DNA from: Nemertoderma westbladi
Lineage: Eukaryota; Xenacoelomorpha; Nemertodermatida; Nemertodermatidae
Reading direction: 5' to 3'
DNA: 64,000 bases
Assembly (NCBI GenBank): GCA_032718475.1
Contig: JAUCBJ010003383.1
Location: 1-64,000 of the forward strand
Shown: piece after piece, positions 15,101 to 23,475 of the stretch
Layout: each line of letters opens with the position of its first letter
Numbering within the stretch: position 1 is the first letter of the stretch
Translations under genes and position numbers: made by a program
The notes under the pieces: model-generated
What the model saw: only the letters and a program-made list of their open reading frames with translations
Database searches by the model: none
What the model was told of the DNA's origin: nothing

Positions 15101-17773
15101 ATAATCACTGTTCCTCTCTCCTCCCCCTCCTCTGTGGGCTCCCACAAGGAGGAGTTCTCTAACCAATAATATAAACTCTGAACTAAATAACGTTGCTGAG
15201 TGGCTGATAGACAATCGTCTCTCTTTGAATCTAAAAAAATCTGAATCAACTATTTTCTCAAATGTATTAAAAAATCCTCAGGATACACCAAGATTAATAA
15301 TAAACCACCGAAACATCACACTAACTATTTGCACAAAATTTTTAAGAATCTATGTAGATAACAAGTTAACATGGAAATCACACATCAAACGAATACTTTC
15401 TAAAATATATGGTATATTTATCATATAATCTGGTAATGCTACTCAATACACTGATATCCCTGTAATTGGTACACAAGATAGAAGAACCTCGTTTGAAGAC
15501 GGCCGTAAGTTTACTAAAAGACCTATCTACTGGAGCTTTCGCCGGTGTAAATACCAAGTTAAATACGGTAACAAGAGCAAATATCCACTGCAGAGAGAGA
15601 AATTTAAGCAACCCATGACCGATTCCATCCAGGCCCGCCGCTTTTGATGCTTTCAATTCTTGTATGCCCGCACCCCACGGACCTCCTCCACCGAAATAAG
15701 GTCGTCGATGATCGGAATGAATGGGAAATCCTGAGAGTCAATTGGCTCGTTGGTATATCCTGGGTTCAGCAGAGATTCGAAAAGAGATTGGAATTCTTCT
15801 TCTTTTGGCTTAACTTTGGCATTGGCATCTGGACGTTTACTGGACCAAACAATGTATTTCCAGATAGTAGCAGGCTTATTGTCACGTATAAGTGAGTTCC
15901 AGAATAGGTCGTCCGTGTTGTCCTGCCGACGTTCTTGTGAGGGGGTTCATCTAACATGGACTTTCATCTAACATAAAAGTCCATAACATGAGGGGCTAGG
16001 ATAGTGCTGAATAAACAGCAATCCAATTCGGAAATAAGTCCCGCTTTCCTCCAGAAACGAATTCAGTTGATTAAAACCCGAAACACTAGGGTGGCCTCTG
16101 TCCGAGCCAGAGTATACCGGTAACCCCTGTTTCCATTTGCGATGGATTAATTGGGGCGGATACAACGTACATGTTACAATAACCTCCGCTTATCAGCTTC
16201 TGTTGGAATCCTCCACATACTTTGTTTGCATTACACATATATCAATATGCCAATATTCATGTAAGTGCAGCAGAGGCAGTACAGCAGTCAGAGCAAAGTA
16301 TATATCAGGGTTAATCGGTTAGAAAGCTAAATCTATCACCCATAACACCAATAATAAATTATAAAAATCTCTCTATGTAATATAATTTATTGTAATATTA
16401 TTTTCACCAATAAATAAACATTTTAATATCTAAGTTTTACATCTCACCAACAGTGCACTAATCTCAGTTTTATAACCTTCCTCCTTGATGGCAATATGTC
16501 AGTATGAGGGAAGTGAACACACATACATACAGACGACATGCATTTTTTATACTTTTTGATTGCAGGAAGGGCTTACAGTGTAATAATTATGAAAGTTTTT
16601 ATAATATTTATATTTATTATTATTATTATATTTATTATATTTATAAATTTACAAATATTATAAATTGCAGGTGTATTCGCGAAAGTTAAATTATTTTATG
16701 GACTAAAGCTTGTCAAATCGAAGAGCACTTCTGTTGTTAAAGGGACATGCAACCCAATATTTCATGAAGCTTTCACTTTCATCATTAAAAACAAAGAAAT
16801 TCAAATTTCTCGACTTTTGGTTAGTTTGAAAACAACTTTAAAAGTAATATTATAGTAGTAACAAAAGTGGCAATATGTTTTATGAGGTGCTGGTTATTAT
16901 ACATCGATTATTAATCTCAAATTATAAGTTTATTTAATAAGCATACAAATATACACCATACATGCAAATTTTTTATGATAATGCACAACAAGTAACGAAT
17001 TATTATTAATAATTTATCGTTATTTAGATAACAGTATCAATGACAACAGGTAATCCATTGGCCGCTGATGTCCCTATTGGTGAAATAGCACTAGGATCAG
17101 CTATGTTTGTTGCATCGGAAGGGACCTCTCATTGGAAAGACATGCTAGCGCAAGATACAAGTGTTACCAGGTGTGTTATTGCATATATTAGCTCATGTAA
17201 TATAGTGCCCGAAGAATGTTTTATTCGAAAGTAGAAATATGATAATCTGTATATCATCTTATCTATAATGTAGAACTTTATAAGGAAGTAACATTATACA
17301 ACGGGTGCGAATTCTTTATATCGCGGTGAGAGTCAATTAGCTTCCGCAGGCCGTAGATAAAATGAATGCATATATTGTCATATATGTCAACATTACCTAT
17401 CTTATTACTTACTTTATAGAGTGAGATTGGATGTCAACAACAATACGACCCATTATAATATTTTATATTGGAATAATGGATGCACACTGCAGTCATACTA
17501 CTTCCAACGTAATATTATTATTAATTTTTATTATACATATTATAGTAGTCATGTTTTACTCTACCATGTGAATGAGTCTTAGGCCCTAGTATGAATGTGA
17601 TTGGTTCTAAAATTATTGGGAATGATCATATTTATCCAATCAGATGGCACACAATGATGGAACCAAATGTTGGCTCTTCGAGCAGTCCTGGCCAATCACG
17701 GCGCCGGTTTAGACGAAGTCTGCTCGTCTCTCGAAGCTCGTCCTCAACGGAGGAACCTGATTCAGTTAAATAG
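1..17773 (+). CDS. Synaptotagmin-like tandem C2 protein (SYT14/15/16-like), 3' part, 10 exons
   Basis: Joined exons: 1-172, 709-897, 1348-1494, 7961-8122, 9784-9877, 10165-10392, 11913-12009, 16671-16819, 17028-17170, 17644-17773. Every junction keeps frame and has AG/GT borders, giving about 503 residues to a TAG stop; the 5' end lies outside the window. Order: a Ser/Pro-rich linker, C2A (from KVWFSIVYN to about ITVEQFF), then C2B (from [14 protein letters not shown] to RWHTM) and a 40-residue Arg/Ser-rich tail. Synaptotagmin C2 domains act in membrane trafficking. The loop aspartates needed for calcium are mostly missing (C2A has TSDIFARV instead of the usual SDPYV pattern; C2B has no equivalent), so a calcium-independent type such as SYT14, 15 or 16 is inferred. 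The HWKDML...RWHTM ending also fits that group. The exact paralogue is uncertain. Confidence 0.85.
709..897 (+). CDS. Synaptotagmin-like exon b, Ser/Pro linker
   Basis: Acceptor CCATACAG|T and donor TTTAG|GTAAGT. 189 bases translate without a stop into a Ser-rich stretch ([11 protein letters not shown], then [14 protein letters not shown]). Phase fits both neighbours. The sequence looks disordered and could be a phosphorylation-rich linker. Confidence 0.8.
1348..1494 (+). CDS. Synaptotagmin-like exon c, linker
   Basis: Acceptor TTTTTTAG|T and donor CGA|GTAAGT; 147 bases in phase with both neighbours. Translates to a Thr/Arg-rich linker ending [11 protein letters not shown]. Confidence 0.8.
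2590..6180 (-). mobile_element. RTE-like non-LTR retrotransposon (family A), near full length, antisense in intron
   Basis: From about 6,180 down to 2,590 on the minus strand: a 5' leader (6,180-5,764), endonuclease and reverse transcriptase coding sequence (5,763-2,650), then a short 3' end with a (TAG)n-type tract near 2,615. The 5' leader also occurs at 28,482 and 50,871. Relatives are often annotated as craniofacial-development-protein-2-like endonuclease/RT. Placement in the RTE group rests on the endonuclease/RT layout and short trinucleotide tail, and is an inference. Confidence 0.8.
2650..5763 (-). pseudogene. Endonuclease/reverse transcriptase of LINE family A, frameshifted
   Basis: The first ORF (5763-3565, 732 aa) holds a Pro/Ser-rich N-terminus, an AP-endonuclease-like domain ([27 protein letters not shown]) and the RT beginning ([25 protein letters not shown]). 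A frame change near 3,650 leads to [18 protein letters not shown] and the FADD active-site block ([12 protein letters not shown]) in 3652-3185. A second change leads to the C-terminal part 3261-2650 ([26 protein letters not shown]). All catalytic blocks are recognisable but the frame is broken twice, so the copy is inactive. Confidence 0.85.
6534..6733. repeat. 100-bp tandem duplication
   Basis: Two nearly identical 100-bp units (6,534-6,633 and 6,634-6,733). Each contains ATGTCCTCCAGAAATTTACC and ends in CAGTACCGGTATTAG. They differ at only a few bases, so the duplication is recent. Confidence 0.9.
6899..7440. repeat. 68-bp minisatellite, about 8 copies
   Basis: The unit carries TTGTTTTGGTTAGAAAATCC followed by a CCTGCTCCTTTCC block, spaced 68 bp apart (for example 6,903, 6,971, 7,039). 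Related sequence appears in the opposite orientation at about 13,670-13,750 and 35,690-35,745, so the unit also exists outside this array. Confidence 0.9.
7680..7830. repeat. Short degenerate repeat (AGTCATTAAAGGACAACAAA type)
   Basis: AAAAGTCATTAAAGG-like words recur four to five times with loose spacing just before synaptotagmin-like exon d. No coding potential seen. Confidence 0.5.
7961..8122 (+). CDS. Synaptotagmin-like exon d, start of C2A
   Basis: Acceptor ATAATTTAG|A and donor GCACG|GTATGT. Encodes a Lys-rich lead-in ([12 protein letters not shown]), then the first C2A strands ([25 protein letters not shown]) and TSDIFA. A 6.5 kb intron upstream holds the antisense LINE and the 68-bp repeats. 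Confidence 0.88.
8511..8575. repeat. 24-bp GC-rich repeat with CGCATGCGCA palindromes
   Basis: Three units start at 8,511, 8,535 and 8,559, each beginning CGCATGCG(C/T)A and followed by TTGCATAGG. The core resembles the palindromic NRF-1 site (YGCGCAYGCGCR), in an otherwise AT-rich intron. Confidence 0.7.
9784..9877 (+). CDS. Synaptotagmin-like exon e, C2A core
   Basis: Acceptor TTCGCAG|A and donor TTTAGA|GTTAGT. Encodes [17 protein letters not shown] and [15 protein letters not shown], the typical C2 block of a leucine-proline turn, a Lys/Arg/His patch and N-P-x-F-x-E-x-F. Confidence 0.9.
10165..10392 (+). CDS. Synaptotagmin-like exon f, end of C2A and linker to C2B
   Basis: Acceptor TGCTGTAG|G and donor CTTCAG|GTGACG; 76 full codons. 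Encodes [15 protein letters not shown] (last C2A strands), a Ser/Thr-rich insert with TTTTT, then [14 protein letters not shown] and a Gly-rich hinge. The Asp pair expected in calcium loop 3 is absent. Confidence 0.88.
10663..10785. mobile_element. Short inverted-repeat element (MITE-like), copy 1
   Basis: The left end GGAACTGGACGCAAAAACCC and the right end ATTACGTCCAGTTTCCCCCC are inverted matches about 120 bp apart. A second copy lies at 13,592-13,855. No ORF. It is non-autonomous and the family is unknown. Confidence 0.6.
10880..11340. repeat. Dispersed repeat family (uninterrupted copy)
   Basis: This stretch (AGGTGGCGGCTTTAGGC ... CCTTTCATTATACATAGTAA ... GCGGTTTTCAGATTTGGAAA) matches 38,690-38,933 followed by 44,515-44,640. 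There the family is split by a 5.6 kb insertion, so this copy shows the empty site. No ORF seen. Confidence 0.75.
11366..11389. repeat. Poly-C tract
   Basis: Uninterrupted run of about 24 C. Similar G or C runs lie at 13,592, 13,829, 25,935, 39,367 and 43,637; the length may be unreliable in the assembly. Confidence 0.9.
11913..12009 (+). CDS. Synaptotagmin-like exon g, start of C2B
   Basis: Acceptor TTTTCATTAG|G and donor TTGG|GTAAGT. Encodes [20 protein letters not shown] and [13 protein letters not shown], which match the first two C2B strands and a loop 1 without the usual calcium-binding aspartates. Confidence 0.88.
12536..12860 (-). pseudogene. RT relic of LINE family A, internally deleted
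   Basis: Minus-strand translation gives [29 protein letters not shown], matching the post-FADD region of the 2.6-6.2 kb copy. About 12,750-12,830 resembles the region near 4,260-4,340 of that copy. The two parts are not adjacent in the parent, so this relic carries a large internal deletion. Confidence 0.7.
13421..13509. repeat. 19-bp minisatellite, 5 copies
   Basis: Unit TAGGCTGTATCCTAAATTA repeats at 13,421, 13,440, 13,459, 13,478 and 13,497. The first four are identical and the last decays into unique sequence. Confidence 0.95.
13592..13855. mobile_element. MITE-like element copy 2, ends expanded to poly-G and poly-C, with nested repeat
   Basis: Begins with a run of about 23 G, then CGACGCAAAACCCGCCTTGG; ends GCGTCCAGTTCC followed by about 27 C. 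The ends match copy 1 at 10,663-10,785. Between them sits an inserted piece of the 68-bp repeat family (GGAGCAGGTTACAG, AACCAAAACAATAAAC). Confidence 0.65.
13870..15430 (+). pseudogene. Non-LTR retrotransposon relic (CR1/Jockey-like), heavily mutated
   Basis: Fragments in order and alternating frames: an N-terminal piece ([12 protein letters not shown]), endonuclease pieces ([19 protein letters not shown]), RT pieces ([20 protein letters not shown] near 14,960; [12 protein letters not shown] and CGLPQGGVL near 15,070-15,160), then the region after the active site ([32 protein letters not shown]). The central YxDD part is deleted. Frameshifts and stops throughout show an old, dead copy inside a synaptotagmin-like intron. 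CR1 versus Jockey is not resolved. Confidence 0.75.
15470..15960 (-). pseudogene. Reverse transcriptase relic (second LINE type), minus strand
   Basis: Minus-strand translation gives [16 protein letters not shown], then [13 protein letters not shown], then [18 protein letters not shown] and [19 protein letters not shown], the start of an RT fingers domain. The frame changes near 15,650. It is the 5' portion of an RT and is truncated directly against the plus-strand LINE relic. Confidence 0.7.
15960..16670. other. Intron sequence, no gene recognised
   Basis: Contains a moderately GC-rich piece to about 16,330, possibly repeat-derived, then AT-rich DNA with a (TAT)n stretch at 16,605-16,645. 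I see no supportable feature. Confidence 0.6.
16671..16819 (+). CDS. Synaptotagmin-like exon h, C2B core
   Basis: Acceptor TAAATTGCAG|G and donor CTTTTG|GTTAGT. Encodes [20 protein letters not shown] and [16 protein letters not shown], containing the conserved polybasic strand and the N-P-x-F-x-E motif of synaptotagmin C2B. The 4.7 kb intron before it is full of LINE relics. Confidence 0.92.
17028..17170 (+). CDS. Synaptotagmin-like exon i, C2B end
   Basis: Acceptor TATTTAG|A and donor ACCAG|GTGTGT. Encodes [27 protein letters not shown] and [12 protein letters not shown], the strand 6-8 region and HW-x-x-M helix typical of synaptotagmin C2B. Confidence 0.92.
17644..17773 (+). CDS. Synaptotagmin-like last exon, with basic C-terminal tail
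   Basis: Acceptor CCAATCAG|A joins AG to ATGG, giving RWHTM, the canonical end of C2B. It then runs about 38 residues of Ser/Arg-rich tail ([17 protein letters not shown]) to TAG. The tail is longer than in many family members, which stop soon after WHx. Confidence 0.88.
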
Positions 17774-20700
17774 TGGACCAATGGCAGAATATAACCATCC
17801 ATAACAGAATGGTGACTACCGATCGATTGGTAAGTTATATAATTGTTCACGTTCAAACTATTATCATTAAAATAATTAAGTTGTTTTAAATTATCTTTAT
17901 AATCTATTATGGTAGATCAGCATTCAATGAGAAGCCATATTGGAACGTGGCCATGTACGTCTAATATACATAAGGTCAAAGAAACGAAGTTAACTGTTGT
18001 TAAACTTAATATGGTAGTGTGGTACATCCTGCTACAATTCATATTTTGACAATATGATTTGAAATTTTTTTTTCACAATTTGTAAGTCAATACGTATCTT
18101 CCGAATATTACTACGTAATATATTCATGATCAATTCATGTTTTATTTAATGCGCCGAGATGGGATTTGCGTTAAGTTCCCCCTCCCCCCCATCTGTTTCA
18201 AGATATAACAATTGTCACCCAAAGTTTTTTACACAAATATTGTACTTAGTACCTAATAAGCTTACTTCAATTCAATTTAGGCTAGGTAATCTAGGTAATA
18301 TAATAATTCAATTGATTATATTTTTCAGTGACGTTTTATGGTATGATAGTTGATACCGATATAAATGATAGGAACTCAGTTCCTTGGAACATGTGCTACG
18401 GAGGATATGAATCTAACGTCATCTTATCAAATTTGAAAAACACAAAATTATTTCTGGAGATTAAATATTTCAGTATTTTTGTATGTCATTATTTTTTTAG
18501 TTATTGGTTATATAATGTACGTATACAGTAGTTGTACAAAACATGATTCGTAAATAAGTAGTTAGGAGTCATTTAGAGATGTCAACTCATAATTTATTAT
18601 GCTGTGATGTTGATTACTATTTACATTTTAGGTTTGATTTATTTTTTTTAGGATCTGGTTAGTTGTCTTTGTTAATTATAGTAATCTATAGTATGTTATG
18701 TTAAGAATAACCAGTCGAACTTGCCTATGTTATATTTCTTCGCAAATGTAGATTAGTTGCATGCATGATGCATTCTTGAAAATAATAATAAAATATAATA
18801 TAAACGTGTCATGGGTCATTGAGCCCCGTGAGTCATTAAAAAATGAATGACCTAAAACTAAAACTCGTTAGTATTGTATTCCAAAATGATCATTAGTCTC
18901 ATAGTCCTTTGAACTATTTTGTTTAAATTACTTTTTGGTATTATATACATCTACGGTACTTAGATATACCATTGGAAACTGTTATTTTATCATCAAAATA
19001 TTTTCTTAAAAGCATGTTGTGGCACTAATATTATTCTCTTTACATCAGTTTGTTGTAATTACAACCAACAAGGTAAAAGGTAAATATGTTTTTTATATTC
19101 GTAGAGCTCGCGTTTCGTATTAAATTGCATACGAAAAAAAATCCATTATTAAATAGATGAAGGTGAGACAAACTGTTGCACTAGATTTTAATATCAGTTC
19201 ACCTACAAAGATTCATTATAAATAGAATTGCATCAAATTAAGTTCGACATGTGTATTGACAATCGCACTGTAATTAGTGTCATTGGTAACGAAAGAAGGC
19301 CTATGCAATAATTTAAAAGTTAGACTACCTTACCATAGCACCTCAATAACATTGTTAATTCGCTGTTACCTAAAATACTAACTTTGATTTTTTCAATAGA
19401 CACCCCCCTGTCTTAGCGAAGGTGCAAAAGTTCACTAATAATAATAATATTTTCTTAAATATTGATCATAGAAAATTTGTGTTTATGACCTCATTCTCTA
19501 GGCATAAATACTATATTATATATTTCTTGTAGTGATCATGGTTGGTCTATGGTACTCATAAACTAAAGGCAGGATTATAAAGCTATTATTTGTGCTAATT
19601 GTATTCGATGTATTGACCTGCTATACTTATAGTTTATCAATGTGTTTAATAAAATTATATCAAGTTCGAGCTGTCTTCGTGCCAGTCACACATAACTTAC
19701 CCCATGTTATATTCTGCGGAATATTTAGTTCCCAAATGAAATATGAAAAATGAAAACTACTTTATGGAAAAATGCGTGCAGAAATACCATAATTAAGAAT
19801 GGTGTTTATACCACTTGACTAAATGAATGAGTTTGTAGCATAAGGAAATTTAAATGACTTTATTGAACATAATAAGAACAGATAAAACTGGCCACCAGGG
19901 TCGGTATGTTCCTTTGTTAGTGATGTTTGCGACTTATACTATAACTATACCAGCTACCATTACCTCCACAGGTATAGTCTAACCTACACAAAATTCAATT
20001 CAAACTAAACACTTGCTTGATTGTTAATAAGTTAATTAGTGTGAAGTTAAGTATGTGTACTTTATTTGTTTTTTTATCGTGTATTTCGGGCATTTTTATT
20101 ATCACACAGTATGATTTTACATGGTATTTTACTATTCGTTTTGACCACATTAGATAAGAATAGATATGTTACATTATTTTTACCCGATCTGAGTGATAGC
20201 CATTGTATAGACTAATGCGATATTGTAATTTTACTCGTGAAAAAACATCTGTAATTGGAATGAATTTAGATAGATTGAAAAGTAATGTCTTATTGCCATA
20301 TTATATTGATAAGAGATATTACATTGTGTTGAATTATTTATCAATAAATTATTTGTTAATATTTAAATTTACGAATATATCCATTCAGTCACTTGTCACA
20401 AGATTTAACATTTAGAACAATAATACATACAATAATAACAATATACATATCGGTAAAATACTAAATCATTTACCACCACCAGAAGAGTATTTAATATGTT
20501 GCTTAGCAATGGACTGGACGACATGTTGTAAAAAATAATTAAATTAATATTTATTAATTTTATTTTCATAGTTATTCATACTCATATTCATATTATTCAG
20601 CCAATGATGTTTAAAAAATAATTAAAAATAATTAATATTCGAAGGTACTGTACGTACATTCAATAAAATTAATAGTCATGTTTAGAAAATTTAAGGCCAT

Positions 20701-21540
20701 TTTTTTTATATATTTTGTCATTGAACGTATGTATTTTATATTATTCTACATTACGTCTACTGTACGTTGTACATCTTTATATTATTGCTTTTAGACCGGT
20801 AATTTGATGGTAATATTATAAGTAGCAATAAAATTGTTGTCATTTATCACTCGGTTTTTTTCAATGCAAGTGAATTTTCACGGCAAGTCGGTTTGCAAAC
20901 TTTTAACTTGTCGGAAATCAATTACCGTATAGTATATGTTGTGTCTGTGATTTGTCGATGTTGAAATGTTTAAACAGTTAAATAGCAACATTTCGTAATT
21001 TTAAAATTATTTCCAACGGAGAATTTAAGATCAATAATAATTAATAAAAATTAATAATAATCAATAATATTCAATAATGAATAATAAGTAATAATTTAAT
21101 ACAGTAAATATATTCTCTATAGATAATTTAATTTATATAATTAGTGGCTTCCCATTAAGGTAGGTATAAAGTTAAGATTAATTAACATTTTCATATTCGG
21201 ACTCAAACTAGGTCTAACATTTACATATGTTATTGACGAAATATTTAATAAAGAATCTAATCATATTATAAATAGCATTTTAATTTTCTGAATTTATATA
21301 TTTCCAAATATATTTTTGCTGCATCATTATTTTGTATTTGTTAATAATATTTATTGTGCAATGAAATAATATATTAGTAGTGCAGATGTAGTGCTTAAAT
21401 TGTCAGCAATACTATATATATTATATATATATATATTGATATAAATTTATCAGTTCTATAATTAATTGCAAACCCGCCAAGCTTTGGGGCAAATTTCTGA
21501 AAGCGTCCTCAATTTTATCTTTAACAATCTATTCTTAACT
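17774..21540. other. Intergenic, AT-rich; nothing recognised apart from possible poly(A) words
   Basis: Follows the synaptotagmin-like stop codon and probably includes its 3' UTR. Candidate AATAAA words occur (for example 18,787), none convincing. No long ORF, no family match, and no clear repeat apart from short AT-rich runs (TATATATA near 21,420). Confidence 0.6.
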
Positions 21541-21577
21541 TTAAAATCTATGTCGCACTCTTAGAGACGTATTTGAA

Positions 21578-21695
21578 GCAGCTCATAACGGCACGCGAGC
21601 AGCTCATAACGGTACGCGAGCAGCTCATAACGGTACGCGAGCAGCTCATAACGGCACGCGAGCAGCTCATAACGGCACGCGAGCATCTCATAACG
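21578..21695. repeat. 21-bp minisatellite, 5-6 copies
   Basis: Unit GCAGCTCATAACGGCACGCGA, with G/T variation in the middle. The unit is a multiple of three and free of stops on both strands, so it creates overlapping open frames that I do not regard as genes. Confidence 0.95.
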
Positions 21696-21913
21696 CTGAA
21701 TTCAATAAGGAGTCGGGTCGGAGTCGGTTTTCTTTGCATTTCAATATGGTTTTCTATAGAAGGAAATGATGCTGATATTTAAAAATAGATATTTCATTAA
21801 TATTTAAATTACGTGGAATGAACAATAATTGTATTTGTAGCAAATTGGACAGCCAAAAATCACATCAAACAGGTACGATTTTCAGAATGTGTTTCTTAGG
21901 ACTCATAAAAGTT

Positions 21914-22127
21914 GATATTATTGGCTTTGTTATTATTATCCCAAATTTGGCTACTTGTATTTTTCGCATCCACGACACAATGAAAATTTAAAGTTGAGTT
22001 TGTTTAAGAAACTGTTCCTTGATATTATTGGCTTTGTTATTATTATCCCAAATTTGGCTACTTGTATTTTTCGCATCCACGACACAATGAAAATTTAAAG
22101 TTGAGTTTGTTTAAGAAACTGTTCCTT
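21914..22127. repeat. Perfect 107-bp tandem duplication
   Basis: 21,914-22,020 is repeated base for base at 22,021-22,127 (both start GATATTATTGGCTTTGTTAT and end AACTGTTCCTT). Identity implies a very recent event or an assembly artefact. Confidence 0.95.
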
Positions 22128-22299
22128 AGTAACATATAATATTTCTTAATTAGCAACATTATAGTATAATATTAAATATTTCGTATTATATTATATACCT
22201 AGATATAATAATGTATATTCGATTTTGTAAATTTATGTAATAATGTACGTAGATTGTTGAATAAATATAGTATTGGTATCGATATAAGTGACCGCGTTT

Positions 22300-22830
22300 T
22301 CTTATAGTAACTAAATCCTGAATGTTCCTCACGGAGAAAGCAATGTCCTGCAAAGTGGAGGCGACACCGTTCAAGTGTCGAGCCATGGGGTTATAGAGTC
22401 TGATTGGAGATGTTTTCATTGTACTTGACACGATGAACCTGGCATAGCATTCTTGTTGCCATGCATAGATTTGGTATCATCTGTAGTTAGAGTCCAGCAT
22501 GGACATCCATATAAGATTACTGGAACTACTGCTGCCCTAAATATTCGAACATTGAGATTTCCTTTTATTCTATGAGACTTCCAAATCGTGGACAGACTGT
22601 TCTATGCTGCCAACGCTTTCCCCTTACGTATGACTGACTTCCGGATCCCAACTAGCAGGTCATCAGCAATGCCCGGTCCATGAACACCATCCTTAGCGAT
22701 TATTTTCCTGCATTTCCTGTCGAATTAAACAGTCAAATATTTGGTCTCCTTGAAGTTAACAAGAAGACCAACAGGCCAAAGGCAGCCTGTAGTTAAAGTC
22801 TTAAAGAAGTTATCAAAGACGAGGATAAAA
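22300..22830 (-). pseudogene. 3' part of LINE family A RT, degraded
   Basis: Closely resembles the 2,850-3,400 stretch of the family A copy: the GCAATGTCCTGCAAAG block, the region coding for the GSPCWAL-like and KAWA-like parts, and the KTKI-like block near 22,740. Many substitutions and gaps leave no long frame. Confidence 0.75.
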
Positions 22831-23155
22831 GGATCCATATGGATAATAATAGCCTAGAGACTGTTAGTTGTCGAGCTTCCAATTGATATGCCTGACAGAT
22901 AATTGTTTTGAGATCGAAAATCCGCCAGAATCCGATAGTTTTTTTGAGTAGCTCATCTCACGAATAATAAATTGTACAGCTACAACATGTACAGTACATA
23001 TACATTAAAAAAAAAATACCGTAGCGTTTCTTCTAGAAAACTACATTGTTTTTAACACAATATTGCTAAAGGCTACATACTTATTTTGTATTATTATAAT
23101 ATTCCAAAACACTACATTTTTTACTAAAAATATACAAATAAAAAAACAGTTGTTC

Positions 23156-23161
23156 TTTATT
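23156..23161 (-). promoter_or_regulatory. Probable polyadenylation signal of BMP3/GDF10-like gene
   Basis: AATAAA on the minus strand (TTTATT on plus), about 130 bp after the stop codon at 23,290-23,292. It is the first canonical signal in that 3' UTR. Confidence 0.6.
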
Positions 23162-23289
23162 TCAGGGAAGACTCGGTTGTGGTTAAATTAATGTGTAGAC
23201 GATTGATTTAGAAGTTTATCATTTTCTCAACATTATTCAGTAGATCAAACTTTGGAAATACTGTAGTAATGATATGAAAGGTGCGGTAG

Positions 23290-23475
23290 CTACTGGCACG
23301 AACAACTGAGTGCAGACATGTTAGGAAAGACCTTGAGTACCACATTCCCGTGGGTATCAAAATAGACCAAGTTTTGTGTTGTGAGTCGGTCTGGGACGCA
23401 ACATGGCCGTGGTATATCACCACCCATCGCACGCACTATAGATTGTATGGTAGCGTGATTGGTTGGATTCAGTCC
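23290..23475 (-). CDS. BMP3/GDF10-like: BMP3/GDF10-like last exon, C-terminal half of cystine knot
   Basis: Acceptor TTTTTCAG|GGA; 62 codons to TAG. Encodes [37 protein letters not shown] and [18 protein letters not shown]: the Cys-Cys pair (the second binds the partner chain in the dimer) and the terminal Cys-x-Cys. The pattern is most like BMP3. Confidence 0.97.
   Translation of the reverse strand, partial: GLNPTNHATIQSIVRAMGGDIPRPCCVPDRLTTQNLVYFDTHGNVVLKVFPNMSALSCSCQ

Noticed and set aside
21548-21782. Short ORFs on both strands with CSRAVMS or EQLITAR repeats
   Set aside because: They follow from a 21-bp minisatellite without stop codons in either direction.
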